This document shows, in pieces, positions 20,203 through 29,899 of a stretch of 64,000 nucleotides of DNA. Source of the stretch: Aestuariirhabdus litorea (GTDB taxonomy: Bacteria; Pseudomonadota; Gammaproteobacteria; Pseudomonadales; Aestuariirhabdaceae); the NCBI RefSeq assembly GCF_003864255.1, contig NZ_QWEZ01000002.1, positions 1,054,001 through 1,118,000 on the forward strand, in the 5' to 3' direction. Below the pieces are notes generated by a model. That model was not told where the DNA came from, did not search any database, and worked only from the letters and a program-made list of their open reading frames with translations. How positions within the stretch are numbered: position 1 is the stretch's first letter; each line of letters starts with the position of its first letter. The position numbers and the translations under genes are program-made.

Positions 20203-21984
20203 ATGGCTGAATACAAAGCACCGTTGCGGGATATCCGCTTCGTAATGAACGAAGTGTTTGAGGCAGACAAAATCTGGGCATCGCTGCCAGCACTGCAGGA
20301 AACGGTCGACCCTGAAACGGCCGATGCGATTCTGGAAGAGGCGGCCAAGATGATCGAAGGGATGGTTGCCCCGATCAACCGTAGCGGCGATGAAGAGGGT
20401 TGTCAGTGGAATGAGGGTGCCGTCACCACCCCGAGCGGCTTCAAGGAAGCCTACCAGACCTATGCCGACGGTGGCTGGGTGGGCCTGACCGGTAATCAGG
20501 AGATGGGTGCCATGGGGATGCCCAAGATGCTCTCCTCGCAGGTAGAAGAGATGACCATGGCCGCCAACTTCTCTTTCGGCCTCTATCCGATGCTGACAGT
20601 GGGCGCCTGTCTGTCGATCAATGCTCATGCCACTGAAGAGCTGAAGCAGGCCTACCTGCCCAATATGTATGCGGGTACCTGGGCCGGCTCCATGTGCCTG
20701 ACCGAGCCCCACAGTGGCACCGACTTGGGTATCATACGTACCCGTGCCGAGGACAATGGCGATGGCAGCTACAGTGTCACCGGAACCAAGATCTTTATCA
20801 CCGGCGGTGAGCATGACCTGACCGAAAACATCATTCACCTGGTGCTGGCCAAGTTGCCGGATGCCCCGGCAGGCCCTCGAGGCATCTCCCTGTTCCTGGT
20901 GCCCAAGATCAAGGTCAATGCCGATGGCTCCCTGGGCGAAGGTAATAATGTTAGCTGCGGCTCCATTGAACACAAGATGGGTATCAAGGGCTCCGCTACC
21001 TGCGTGATGAACTTTGATGGCTCCACCGGCTACCTGGTGGGTGAGCTCAACAAGGGGCTCGCCTGCATGTTTACCATGATGAACTACGAGCGCCTGGGGG
21101 TGGGTATCCAGGGACTGGGTGTGGGTGAGGCCTCCTACCAGAGCGCCATCGAGTACGCCCGTGATCGTATCCAGGGGCGGGCGGCTACCGGTCCGGTGCA
21201 ACCTGAAAAGGCAGCTGACCCGATCCTGGTACACGCTGATGTTCGCCGTATGCTACTGAACATGAAGTCCACCACAGAGGGAGGGCGGGCATTCTCCTCC
21301 TACGTTGCCAAGCAGCTCGATCTGGTGAAGTTCAGTGATGACAACGAGGTGGTGGCTCGTGCCGAAGCGATGGTGGCGCTGTTAACACCGGTCGCCAAGG
21401 CCTTTATGAGTGACATGGGTCTGAACAACACCATCGATGGCCAACAGGTGTTTGGTGGACACGGCTATATTCGCGAGTGGGGCCAGGAACAGCTGGTCCG
21501 TGATGCCCGCATTGCACAGATCTACGAAGGCACGAACGGGGTGCAGGCGCTCGACCTGATGGGGCGTAAAACCGTAGCCAACGGTGGCGAGTGGACCCGC
21601 ATGTTCCTGGACGAAGTCCGCGAGGCGGCCCCCGGTGCGCCGGAAGAGTTTCGTGCCCCCCTGCTCGACGCCTGTGACCGCCTGCAGTCTGTGACCGACT
21701 GGGTTCTGGATCGTGCAGCCAATGACCCCAACGAGATCGGAGCGGCATCGGTTGAGTACCTGCACCTGTTTGGCTACACCGCTTACGCCTATATGTGGGC
21801 GCTCATGGCGACCAAGGCCCAGCAGAAGCTGGATGAAGGCACCCAGGAGCCGGACTTCTATCAGGCCAAGCTGGTGACGGCGCGCTACTTCTACCAGCGC
21901 CTGTTGCCCCGCAACCTGAGCCTGGAAGCGAGTATCCAGTCGGGTGCGGCACCGCTGTACGCACTGGCGGACGAGCTGTTCTAA
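20203..21984 (+). CDS. Acyl-CoA dehydrogenase, second paralogue
   Basis: A 593-residue paralogue of the enzyme at 17827, with the same architecture: MAEYKAPLRDIRF start, MCLTEPHSGTDLG in the middle domain, and the probable catalytic glutamate in IYEGTNGVQALDLMG. The extra C-terminal domain is present. It belongs to the ~600-residue group that includes PA0506/PA0508 and DmdC. Substrate chain length cannot be read directly. Two copies close together suggest complementary chain-length ranges. Its promoter region has different palindromes. A strong terminator follows. Confidence 0.92.
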   Translation: MAEYKAPLRDIRFVMNEVFEADKIWASLPALQETVDPETADAILEEAAKMIEGMVAPINRSGDEEGCQWNEGAVTTPSGFKEAYQTYADGGWVGLTGNQEMGAMGMPKMLSSQVEEMTMAANFSFGLYPMLTVGACLSINAHATEELKQAYLPNMYAGTWAGSMCLTEPHSGTDLGIIRTRAEDNGDGSYSVTGTKIFITGGEHDLTENIIHLVLAKLPDAPAGPRGISLFLVPKIKVNADGSLGEGNNVSCGSIEHKMGIKGSATCVMNFDGSTGYLVGELNKGLACMFTMMNYERLGVGIQGLGVGEASYQSAIEYARDRIQGRAATGPVQPEKAADPILVHADVRRMLLNMKSTTEGGRAFSSYVAKQLDLVKFSDDNEVVARAEAMVALLTPVAKAFMSDMGLNNTIDGQQVFGGHGYIREWGQEQLVRDARIAQIYEGTNGVQALDLMGRKTVANGGEWTRMFLDEVREAAPGAPEEFRAPLLDACDRLQSVTDWVLDRAANDPNEIGAASVEYLHLFGYTAYAYMWALMATKAQQKLDEGTQEPDFYQAKLVTARYFYQRLLPRNLSLEASIQSGAAPLYALADELF

Positions 21985-22019
21985 GTCTGTCTCGGTGCGT
22001 GGGCTTGGCCTGCGCCAGC

Positions 22020-22057
22020 AAAAAGGGGATGCCCGCTCTGCGGGCATCCCCTTTTTT
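22020..22057. terminator. Strong terminator after the second acyl-CoA dehydrogenase
   Basis: An A5 run, GGGGATGCCCGC, TCT loop, GCGGGCATCCCC, then T6. The 12-bp perfect GC-rich stem sits between convergent genes and probably also ends the ompW transcript. Confidence 0.95.
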
Positions 22058-22083
22058 ATGTCTCTAGAGGAGTGGGTAGCCGG

Positions 22084-22806
22084 TTAGAATTTATAACCGA
22101 TACCGACCATATACACCCAGGGGTTGATATCCACATCCTTGGCTTTGACCCGTGTACCGGTGGTTTTGCCCTTGAACTCGGCTTCGGTCTGGATATTGAG
22201 CTTCCAGACGGAAGCGTTAACCGCGAGGTTGTCGGTGATAAAGTAATCGGCCCCGGCATGGAAGGCCATACCCCAGGAGTCATCCAGGTCCAGGTCATAC
22301 TTTTCATTGACCGTCGTGACGGCTGCTAAGCCGTTTTCCAGCTGGCTGCTGGCTTCTTCGTCAAAGAAGGTGGTGTAGTTGATGCCCGCCCCCAGATAGG
22401 GCTGGAACTTGGAGTCGGTGCCGCCCAAAGGGTGGTAGAGCGCGGTTAGGGTCGGTGGAAGGTGCTTGGTGCTACCCGCTTTGTTAATCCCCAAAGCCGC
22501 CATCGTGGGCCCTTCAACCTTAATGTCATGCTCAAAGGGGGTGGCGGCCAGCAGGCCCAGTCCCACCTGATCGGTCACCATCCAGGTGAGGGTCAGTCCC
22601 AGCTGGGTATTGCTATCGATGCTGCTAACCTGGTTTCCTGCTAGAGGGCTACCGTTGAGCAAAAGGTCATCGCTGTCCTCACCGCTTGGGTTTACGCTGG
22701 CGGCGCCGGCACGAACAATAATATCCCCCGCCTCCAGAGCCATCGCCTGTCCCGACAGGGTCGCGCTGGCCGCAAGAATCGCCGTAAGAAGAGTCAGTTT
22801 TTTCAT
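22084..22806 (-). CDS. ompW: OmpW family outer membrane protein
   Basis: A 240-residue eight-stranded outer-membrane beta-barrel of the OmpW family, which passes small hydrophobic molecules. A signal peptide (MKKLTLLTAILAASATLSGQAMA) is probably cut before LEAGD. The protein ends with the C-terminal phenylalanine expected for outer-membrane insertion (VGIGYKF). Conserved LPPTLTALYHP and YLGAGINYTTFF segments are typical. An FNR-like box lies in a class II position upstream, which agrees with the known FNR control of ompW in enterics. Confidence 0.93.
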   Translation of the reverse strand: MKKLTLLTAILAASATLSGQAMALEAGDIIVRAGAASVNPSGEDSDDLLLNGSPLAGNQVSSIDSNTQLGLTLTWMVTDQVGLGLLAATPFEHDIKVEGPTMAALGINKAGSTKHLPPTLTALYHPLGGTDSKFQPYLGAGINYTTFFDEEASSQLENGLAAVTTVNEKYDLDLDDSWGMAFHAGADYFITDNLAVNASVWKLNIQTEAEFKGKTTGTRVKAKDVDINPWVYMVGIGYKF

Positions 22807-22860
22807 AGTTCAGATCCCTGTGTTGATTTCAGTGTGTCCAAAAACAGTCCTGTGGTGGAT

Positions 22861-22901
22861 TCTATACTCCCCTAAAAAACGCTCGTATTGATATAACTCA
22901 A
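22861..22901 (-). promoter_or_regulatory. ompW promoter with FNR/ANR-like box
   Basis: On the minus strand, TTGAG-TTAT-ATCAA (22888-22901) matches the FNR consensus TTGAT-N4-ATCAA at 9 of 10 positions. A TATAGA -10 lies at 22861-22866. Taking +1 about 7 bases past the -10 puts the box centre near -41, the class II activator position. Confidence 0.6.
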
Positions 22902-23089
22902 CAAACGCTCTTTGTTGCGGGTGGCTATGGGGGGGTACTTGAATGGATTCGGTGATATATCTCATGCAGTGTTCGGCAAAGGCCATAAATGAATTTCATG
23001 ATAGACCATTTTTATGCGGATCCAAGGGATCAAGCCTCTTTTGCTGATACACTTTCGAACCCATTCTCGCCGTTGACACAGGAGTCCCC

Positions 23090-25657
23090 GTGATTACCGA
23101 CGCGTTTAGCCGTCTGCCTGTTGCGGCGCTGCTGCCAGAGGTGTTGCAGGAGTTAGAGCAGCGCCACAACCTTGTGTTACAGGCCCCCCCCGGCGCGGGT
23201 AAAACCACGGCCGTCCCCCTGGCGCTTTTGGATGCGCCCTGGTTGCAGGGGCGTAAAATCCTCCTGCTCGAGCCCCGGCGCCTTGCCGCTCGTGCCGCAG
23301 CGCAGCGGATGGCGTCCCTGCTGGGCGAGCAGGTGGGGGAGCGGGTTGGCTACCGGGTCTCGCTGGAGCGCCGGGTGGGACCCACTACCCGTATCGAGGT
23401 GGTGACCGAAGGGGTCTTGATTCGCCAGCTACAGAGCGATGCGGAGCTGGCGGACTATGGTGTCGTCCTCTTTGATGAATTTCATGAGCGCTCCCTGAAT
23501 GCCGACCTCGGTTTGGCGCTGTGCCGACAGGTCCAGCAGTTCTACCGGGACCAGGACCCGCTCAAGTTGGTGGTGATGTCCGCCACCCTCGATGGTGCTC
23601 GGATCAGCCAGAGCCTGGACGACGCCCGCTTGCTGACCAGCAGTGGAAGGGCGTTTCCGGTGGCGGTGCACTATCGGGATATTGGCTCACTGGCGCGGGA
23701 GGCGGCGCAGTGGTACCCGGCCCTGGTCAACCTGTTACGCCAGCTGCTGAATGAGGAACGGGGGGATATTTTGCTGTTCCTGCCCGGTAGTGGTGAGATC
23801 CAGCGCCTGTCAAAGCTGCTGCAGGAAAATCCCGATTTTTCCGGCCTCTCACTCTGCCCCCTCTACGGGGAGCTGACCCCTGAGGAACAGCAGCGGGCCA
23901 TCGCCCCCTCGGTGCCGGGCCAGCGCAAACTGGTGTTGGCCACGCCGATCGCAGAGACCAGCCTGACCATCGAAGGGGTGCGTATTGTGGTCGACAGCGG
24001 CCTGGTGCGACGCCCCTGCTTCGATCCGGTGTCGGGTATGACCCGCCTCGATACCCAGCGAATCTCTGCGGCCTCTGCCAGCCAGCGTGCGGGCAGGGCA
24101 GGTCGGGTGGAGGACGGCCTCTGCTACCGCTTATGGAGCGAGGGGGTGCGGCTGGAGAACCACTCCAAGCCGGAGATGCTGGAGGCCGATCTGGCCTCAC
24201 TGGCCCTCGAACTGGCAACCTGGGGCGAGTTGGAGCCCGATGATTACCTGTGGTTGGATAGCCCGCCACCGGTCCACTACCGGGCTGCCTGTGAACTGCT
24301 GGAGGGGCTGCAGGCCCTCCAGCGGGATGCGCGAGGACAGTGGCAGGTCAGTGCCCACGGGAGGGCGATGGCGGAGCTGGGTATGCATCCGCGACTGGCG
24401 CATATGGTGATCCGTGCCAAGCGAGAGGGAATAGGTTACGCAGCCTGCCAACTGGCGGGCTTATTGAGTGAGCGGGACCTGCTGATCGCTCACTCCGGCT
24501 ACCCCGATGCCGACATTATGCTTCGACTTTCCGTGATGGAGGGGGAGGCGGCACCTATGAAAATGAGTGTTCGTCATGGTGCGTTGCAGCGAGCGAGGCA
24601 GCTTTCCCGGCAGTGGCAACGCCAGTTCAGGGTTAAGTCTTCCCGTTATGATCGTTCACAGGTTGCCTGCCTGCTGGGGTGGGCCTATCCCGACCGGATC
24701 GCGCAGCGCCGTGGTGCCGAACCGGGTCGCTACCGGCTAGCTAATGGTAAAGGTGCCTCGCTGCCGGTCGATGATGCCATGGCCCATCACTCCTGGCTTG
24801 TCGTGGCCGAGCTGGGAGGAATGAAAAACAGGATTGATGCTCGTATTTTTCTGGCCTGCGAGCTGGACCCCGCGTTGTTACGTGAGCAGTTTGTTGACCA
24901 GATTATCAGCGTCAGGGAGGTGTGCTGGGACCCGCGCCAGCAACAGGTAGTCGCTCAGAAGCGAGAAACCCTGGGTGCTTTGACGGTTCAGCAGCGCCGC
25001 TTGCAGGAGCCCTCGGCAGCAGAGATACAAAGGGCGTTGTTGCAGGGGGTGAGGGAGCGGGGTATCGAGGCGCTGCCCTGGAGCGATGAAAGCCTTGCCC
25101 TGCGCCAGCGTTTTGCCTTTGCCGCCCGTTTTGACACGTCGATTCCCATCCTTGACGATAACTGGTTGCAGGCGAACCTGGAGCAGTGGTTGCTCCCTTA
25201 CCTGGAGCGGCAGACCCGACTGGAGCAGCTAAAGGGGCTCGATTTCAGTCGCATGCTAATGGCTCTGCTGGATTGGGAGGGCCAACAGCGGCTGCAACAG
25301 CTGGCCCCCGAGCGCTGGACCGTTGCCTCGGGGTCTCGCCTGCGGATCGATTACAGTGACCCTGAGGCACCGGTGCTTAATGTCCGCCTGCAGGAGCTGT
25401 TCGGTTGCGCTACACACCCCTCTCTAGCCGGGGGGCAGCAGCCTTTGACCCTCAGTTTGCTTTCGCCTGCCCAGCGCCCCGTCCAGGTCACCCAGGATCT
25501 TGAGAGGTTCTGGCGTGGCAGCTATGCCGAGATAAAGAAGGAGATGAAGGGGCGTTACCCCAAGCATTACTGGCCCGATGACCCCCTGCAGGCAGAGCCC
25601 ACCACGCGCACCAAGAAGCATATCAAGGGCGCCGGAGGGAACGCCGGCGCAGATTAA
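23090..25657 (+). CDS. hrpB: ATP-dependent helicase HrpB
   Basis: An 855-residue DExH-box helicase of the HrpB family; its cellular RNA target is poorly defined. Walker A is APPGAGKTT near residue 38, motif II is the HrpB-specific DEFHERS, motif III is SATLD, and the C-terminal RecA motif VI includes SQRAGRAGR. HrpB-specific C-terminal domains follow, ending KGRYPKHYWPDDP, a family hallmark. It uses a GTG start with CAGGAG upstream. It stands alone between ompW (divergent) and an SDR gene. Confidence 0.95.
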   Translation: MITDAFSRLPVAALLPEVLQELEQRHNLVLQAPPGAGKTTAVPLALLDAPWLQGRKILLLEPRRLAARAAAQRMASLLGEQVGERVGYRVSLERRVGPTTRIEVVTEGVLIRQLQSDAELADYGVVLFDEFHERSLNADLGLALCRQVQQFYRDQDPLKLVVMSATLDGARISQSLDDARLLTSSGRAFPVAVHYRDIGSLAREAAQWYPALVNLLRQLLNEERGDILLFLPGSGEIQRLSKLLQENPDFSGLSLCPLYGELTPEEQQRAIAPSVPGQRKLVLATPIAETSLTIEGVRIVVDSGLVRRPCFDPVSGMTRLDTQRISAASASQRAGRAGRVEDGLCYRLWSEGVRLENHSKPEMLEADLASLALELATWGELEPDDYLWLDSPPPVHYRAACELLEGLQALQRDARGQWQVSAHGRAMAELGMHPRLAHMVIRAKREGIGYAACQLAGLLSERDLLIAHSGYPDADIMLRLSVMEGEAAPMKMSVRHGALQRARQLSRQWQRQFRVKSSRYDRSQVACLLGWAYPDRIAQRRGAEPGRYRLANGKGASLPVDDAMAHHSWLVVAELGGMKNRIDARIFLACELDPALLREQFVDQIISVREVCWDPRQQQVVAQKRETLGALTVQQRRLQEPSAAEIQRALLQGVRERGIEALPWSDESLALRQRFAFAARFDTSIPILDDNWLQANLEQWLLPYLERQTRLEQLKGLDFSRMLMALLDWEGQQRLQQLAPERWTVASGSRLRIDYSDPEAPVLNVRLQELFGCATHPSLAGGQQPLTLSLLSPAQRPVQVTQDLERFWRGSYAEIKKEMKGRYPKHYWPDDPLQAEPTTRTKKHIKGAGGNAGAD

Positions 25658-25751
25658 GCTTGCCCCGGCAGGAGCAGTGCTGGAAAGCAATCGCCGGCTG
25701 GGTAATACTTGATCGCAGGTCACCTCTATTGATGACGTAGAACGGAGCTCC

Positions 25752-26570
25752 ATGAAAACGCGTTTCAGGAACAGGGTAGTGGTTGTAACCGGTGCAGCCG
25801 CGGGCATCGGTCGCCAGCTGTGCCTGCGCTTCGCCCAGGCCGGCGCCTGGATTGTGATGCTCGACCTGAAGCAGGAGCCCCTCGACGCGCTGGGTAACCA
25901 GCTGATGGTCAAACACAACACCAAAGCCCTGGGGCTGGTGTGCGATATCAGCGATCCCGACGCCGTGGCCCAGGCCTTTGATCGAATTCTCGACCAGTTT
26001 GGCGGTATCGACCTGCTGATCAATAACGCCGGTATTGTTCACCGCAGTGCCTTTGTGGACACCGAGCTTGAGGTGTTTCGACGGGTCATGGAGGTGAACT
26101 ACTTCGGCTCTCTCTACTGCACCAAGTCGGCACTGCCGTCGCTGCTGGAGCGTAAGGGGATGATCATCGCCATGAGCAGTATGTCCGGGTTTGCCCCCCT
26201 CTGGCATCGCAGTGGCTACAGTGCCAGCAAGCATGCCCTGCACGGTCTGTTCGATTGCCTGCGTGTGGAGCTGGCGGAATCGGGTGTTCAGGTGATGATG
26301 GTTTGCCCCGGTTTCACCGCCACCGATATTCGCAAGAACGCCCTGCGCGCGGATGGCTCCATCCGTGGTGAGCCCTTCCCCTGGATCGGCGATGTGGCTT
26401 CGGCGGTGGATGTCGCCGAGGACGTTTTCCAGGGGGCCTTGAAAGGCAAGCGACTGCTGGTGCTCTCCAATGTGGGGCGCGGTTCGCGTTTACTCTATCG
26501 CTTCTTTCCCCAGCTGTTTGAGCGCCTGGTCTCAGCCCGTCTCAGCGGTGTGGGGGATCAAAAATCCTGA
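25752..26570 (+). CDS. SDR family NAD(P)-dependent oxidoreductase
   Basis: A 272-residue classical short-chain dehydrogenase. The cofactor loop is TGAAAGIG (residues 14-21), then NNAG near 95, and the catalytic Ser and YSASK near residues 142-160. An acidic residue after beta-2 (LDLKQEP) hints at NAD preference. The C-terminal tail (LLYRFFPQLFERLV) is amphipathic and hydrophobic, possibly membrane-associating. Substrate is unknown. It lies 95 bp after hrpB and 82 bp before a GST gene on the same strand. Confidence 0.88.
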   Translation: MKTRFRNRVVVVTGAAAGIGRQLCLRFAQAGAWIVMLDLKQEPLDALGNQLMVKHNTKALGLVCDISDPDAVAQAFDRILDQFGGIDLLINNAGIVHRSAFVDTELEVFRRVMEVNYFGSLYCTKSALPSLLERKGMIIAMSSMSGFAPLWHRSGYSASKHALHGLFDCLRVELAESGVQVMMVCPGFTATDIRKNALRADGSIRGEPFPWIGDVASAVDVAEDVFQGALKGKRLLVLSNVGRGSRLLYRFFPQLFERLVSARLSGVGDQKS

Positions 26571-26652
26571 AGAGCCTGCTCAAAAGCTTTCGCTAACAAT
26601 TCCCCGTCAGCCCCCTATAGTGTAAACACGGAATGACAGAGGAGGTTGGATT

Positions 26653-27642
26653 GTGGGATTACTGGTAGATGGCAAGTGGCAGGATCAGTGGTACGACACC
26701 GGTGAAAGCAATGGCGCCTTTGTGCGAGAGGGCGCCCAGTTTCGTAACTGGATCACAGCCGATGGCGCTCCCGGCCCCTCCGGAGAGGGGGGGTTCAAGG
26801 CGGAGGAGGGACGTTATCACCTCTATGTTTCCCTGGCCTGCCCCTGGGCCCACCGCACCTTGATCTTTCGTCAGCTGAAGGGGCTGGAATCACTCATTAG
26901 TATCAGCGTTGTGCATCCCGACATGCTTGAAAACGGCTGGGCGTTTGGCCGTGATATGGCAGGCACGACCGGCGATACCCTGTTTGGTCACGATTACCTG
27001 CATCAGCTCTATACCCGGGATACCCCGCAGTACAGTGGTCGTGTAACCGTCCCGCTACTCTGGGACAAGGAGCGCGAACGCATCGTCAGCAACGAGTCCT
27101 CGGAGATCATCCGTATGCTCAACAGTGCGTTTGACGATCTCACTGGCAATCGACTCGACCTCTACCCGACCGACCTGCGAGAGACCATCGACCGCCTTAA
27201 CCGGCGCATCTATGAAGAGGTCAACAACGGTGTCTACCGGGCGGGGTTTGCGACCACCCAGCGGGCCTATGAGGAGGCGGTGGTTGCCCTGTTTGGTGCG
27301 CTGGACTGGCTGGAGCTGCATCTGGCCGATCACCGCTATCTGGCGGGGGAGCGGATCACCGAAGCGGATTGGCGTCTATTTACCACCCTGGTGCGGTTTG
27401 ATGCGGTCTATGTCGGTCACTTCAAGTGCAACCTGCGGCGTATTGCCGACTATACTCACCTGAGTCACTACCTGAGGGAGCTTTACCAGTGGCCCGGGGT
27501 CTCCGTTACGGTGGATATGCAACATATAAAAAGGCACTACTACTACAGTCACGGCCAGATCAACCCCACCCGAGTGATACCGGTCGGTCCTTTGTTTGAC
27601 CTGAGTGCCCCTCATGATCGCGGTCGGCTTGAGAGCCTGTAG
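26653..27642 (+). CDS. Glutathionyl-hydroquinone reductase (Xi-class GST, YqjG/ECM4 family)
   Basis: A 329-residue Xi-class glutathione transferase that reduces glutathionyl-hydroquinones through a cysteine nucleophile. The active-site motif SLACPWAHR lies at residues 59-67, and the C-terminal domain has the family YAGHFKCN-like segment (VYVGHFKCNLRRI) and DMQHIKRHYYYSH. A GTG start at 26653 is supported by a strong GGAGG 7 bases upstream. It is probably cytosolic and detoxifies quinones. The symbol yqjG would fit but is not needed. Confidence 0.9.
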   Translation: MGLLVDGKWQDQWYDTGESNGAFVREGAQFRNWITADGAPGPSGEGGFKAEEGRYHLYVSLACPWAHRTLIFRQLKGLESLISISVVHPDMLENGWAFGRDMAGTTGDTLFGHDYLHQLYTRDTPQYSGRVTVPLLWDKERERIVSNESSEIIRMLNSAFDDLTGNRLDLYPTDLRETIDRLNRRIYEEVNNGVYRAGFATTQRAYEEAVVALFGALDWLELHLADHRYLAGERITEADWRLFTTLVRFDAVYVGHFKCNLRRIADYTHLSHYLRELYQWPGVSVTVDMQHIKRHYYYSHGQINPTRVIPVGPLFDLSAPHDRGRLESL

Positions 27643-27745
27643 CTAAAGAAAAACGCACTGTTGCCGATCTTGTAGCATGGCGCGCCGTTTCCTGCTGGCC
27701 AGGGTGATGGCGGCTTATTCACGTCTTTGTTATGAGGAAGGTGCT

Positions 27746-29893
27746 ATGGGCTCCTGGTCAATTCAATGGAAGATAACGATTGCCACCGGGCTTTGCCTGC
27801 TGGTGACCACCGCAGCGGTGATGGGGTACTCCATTCATGCGGCGAACCAGTCCCGCGAGTTTGTCTATCAGGAGTCCAGGGCTGTCAGCGATGAGATGGT
27901 GCAGTCCCAGTTACGCGCCACCCTCAGCAACCAGGCCCGGGCGGTCAAGGAGAGCTTCGAAGAGGCCTATTACCGCGCCGATATGCTGGCCTCGAACCTC
28001 CTCTCCTTCCGCAAGACCGCCGAAGATACCTTCATGGACAGCACCGACCTGCGCGAAGGGATCAACCTGGTGTTGCAAAGGGCCCTCACCCAGTACACCA
28101 ACTTCCTGGGCATCTACCTGGTGTTTGAGAAGGATGCCCTCGATGGACAGGACAGCAGTTTTATCGAAGATGCTGAGCGGGGGGCCAACGAAACAGGGCG
28201 GATCTCGGTCTACTGGGCTCGGGATCCGGAAAAAGGGGTTATCTCCGAGGCGATGGACGAGGAGATGCTGGCGGATAACTCCATTGATGACCAGGGCAAT
28301 GCCCAGAATGAGTGGTACGAATGCTCCCGTCGCACCCAGACGGTTTGTGTGATGGAGCCTTATGAGGACGAGGTGGACGGCAAATCGCTCTTTATGACCT
28401 CCCTCTCCGTTCCCCTTCTGCAGGATGGGAAACTGTTGGGGGTGCTGGGTATCGATATTGCGTTGACCGAGGTGGCGCAGCTGGTCAAGGCGCTGGACCA
28501 GGAGCTGTTTGATGGCCAGGGTCGCATCATTATTGTGGGCAGTCGCGGCATTCTGGCGGGTTATGATGAGCAACCGGAGTTGGCAGGGATAAAGATCGAA
28601 AACGCCCTCGAGCCCGCCCTCGCTGCGCGAATCTCCGGCTTGCAGTCTGCCGGCAGGGTGGAGATCCGCCTGTCGGAGGATGGTACTTCGGTGGAGGCCT
28701 TCAGCCCGGTTTCGGTGGGGCATACCGACAAGAATTGGGGGGTCTTTATTGAGGTGCCCCAGACGGCGGTCTATGCCAGTGCCAATGCCCTGGAGACCAA
28801 ACTGGTGGAGCGGGGCAAGAACAGCACTTTGGTGGGCGTGCTGGTGGCGTTGGTGATCGCAGCACTGGCTCTGCTGCTGATCTGGCTGGCCGCCCGTCAG
28901 CTGGTTCGCCCCCTGCAGGGGGTCGCGCGGCGACTGCAAGATATCGCCAGTGGGGAGGGGGATCTCACCCGCCGCCTCGACGTGGCCAGCCAGGACGAGG
29001 TGGGGGAGCTGTCGCGCAACTTCAACCTCTTTATGGATAAGCTCCAGGGTATCATTGGTGATGTGGTGACGTCGGTGGAGCAGGTTCGCGGGACCGCGGA
29101 CCGGGCGGCGAGGGTGTCGGATCACACCAGCCAGGGGGTTATGGGGCAACTTGGAGAGGTGGACCTGGTCGCCACCGCCTCGGAGGAGATGACCGCCACC
29201 GCCCATGATGTGGCGGAAAACGCGGCCCGTGGAGCAGAATCGGCGCGCGAAGCGGATGAAGCCGCGGCCGAGGGTAAGCACGTGGTGGCCCAGACCACCG
29301 AGACCATCGAGAAGCTGGCGCAGGAGCTGGAACAGTCGATGGCGGTGGTCGAGCGACTCGCCGCGGATAGCGACAATATCAACAAGATTTTGGGGGTGAT
29401 CCAGGGGATTGCTGAACAGACCAACCTGTTGGCCCTCAACGCGGCCATCGAAGCGGCCCGGGCGGGCGAACAGGGGCGAGGTTTTGCGGTGGTGGCCGAT
29501 GAGGTTCGCAGCCTCGCCCGGCGCACCCATGACTCCACAGAAGAGATTCAGGCGTTGATCAGCCAGCTGCAGGCCGGCACCCGCGAGGTGGTGGAGGCCA
29601 TCACTGCGGGTAACGCCAGTGCCGGCGTCAGCGTCAAGCAGGTTCAGCAGGCGGTTTCATCGCTGGAACGGATCACCCAGTCGGTCTCCATCATCAACGA
29701 CATGAACCTGCAGATTGCCAGCGCCGCCGAGCAGCAGAGTGCGGTCGCGGAGGAGATCAATCGCAACATGGCCTCGATTCGCATGGCTTCCCAGGATGTG
29801 AGTGAGCAGGCGAGCGAGTCGGCGCGCATCAGCGGTGAACTCACCGGGCTGGCGGACCAGCAGCAGGCCCTGGTGGGGCAGTTTCGTATCTAG
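27746..29893 (+). CDS. Methyl-accepting chemotaxis protein with Cache-type sensor
   Basis: A 715-residue chemoreceptor. TM1 is at about residues 7-27. A periplasmic sensor of about 330 residues resembles double Cache (dCache_1), with [11 protein letters not shown] and [26 protein letters not shown] as its membrane-proximal strand pattern. TM2 follows near 370-395, then HAMP, then the signalling domain with the tip [19 protein letters not shown]. Start at 27746 has AGGAAG upstream; the longer frame lacks support. dCache receptors commonly sense amino acids or organic acids; the ligand is unknown. No C-terminal CheR-tether pentapeptide is present (ends GQFRI). Confidence 0.93.
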   Translation: MGSWSIQWKITIATGLCLLVTTAAVMGYSIHAANQSREFVYQESRAVSDEMVQSQLRATLSNQARAVKESFEEAYYRADMLASNLLSFRKTAEDTFMDSTDLREGINLVLQRALTQYTNFLGIYLVFEKDALDGQDSSFIEDAERGANETGRISVYWARDPEKGVISEAMDEEMLADNSIDDQGNAQNEWYECSRRTQTVCVMEPYEDEVDGKSLFMTSLSVPLLQDGKLLGVLGIDIALTEVAQLVKALDQELFDGQGRIIIVGSRGILAGYDEQPELAGIKIENALEPALAARISGLQSAGRVEIRLSEDGTSVEAFSPVSVGHTDKNWGVFIEVPQTAVYASANALETKLVERGKNSTLVGVLVALVIAALALLLIWLAARQLVRPLQGVARRLQDIASGEGDLTRRLDVASQDEVGELSRNFNLFMDKLQGIIGDVVTSVEQVRGTADRAARVSDHTSQGVMGQLGEVDLVATASEEMTATAHDVAENAARGAESAREADEAAAEGKHVVAQTTETIEKLAQELEQSMAVVERLAADSDNINKILGVIQGIAEQTNLLALNAAIEAARAGEQGRGFAVVADEVRSLARRTHDSTEEIQALISQLQAGTREVVEAITAGNASAGVSVKQVQQAVSSLERITQSVSIINDMNLQIASAAEQQSAVAEEINRNMASIRMASQDVSEQASESARISGELTGLADQQQALVGQFRI

Positions 29894-29899
29894 TGGCGT

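Noticed and set aside
17827-21984. Calling the two acyl-CoA dehydrogenases DmdC (DMSP catabolism)
   Set aside because: They belong to the same broad group, but no dmdA, dmdB or dmdD is nearby, and a PsrA-type operator points to fatty acids.
27911-29530. A 539-codon frame opposite the second chemoreceptor
   Set aside because: It mirrors the conserved signalling domain and has no recognisable domain of its own.
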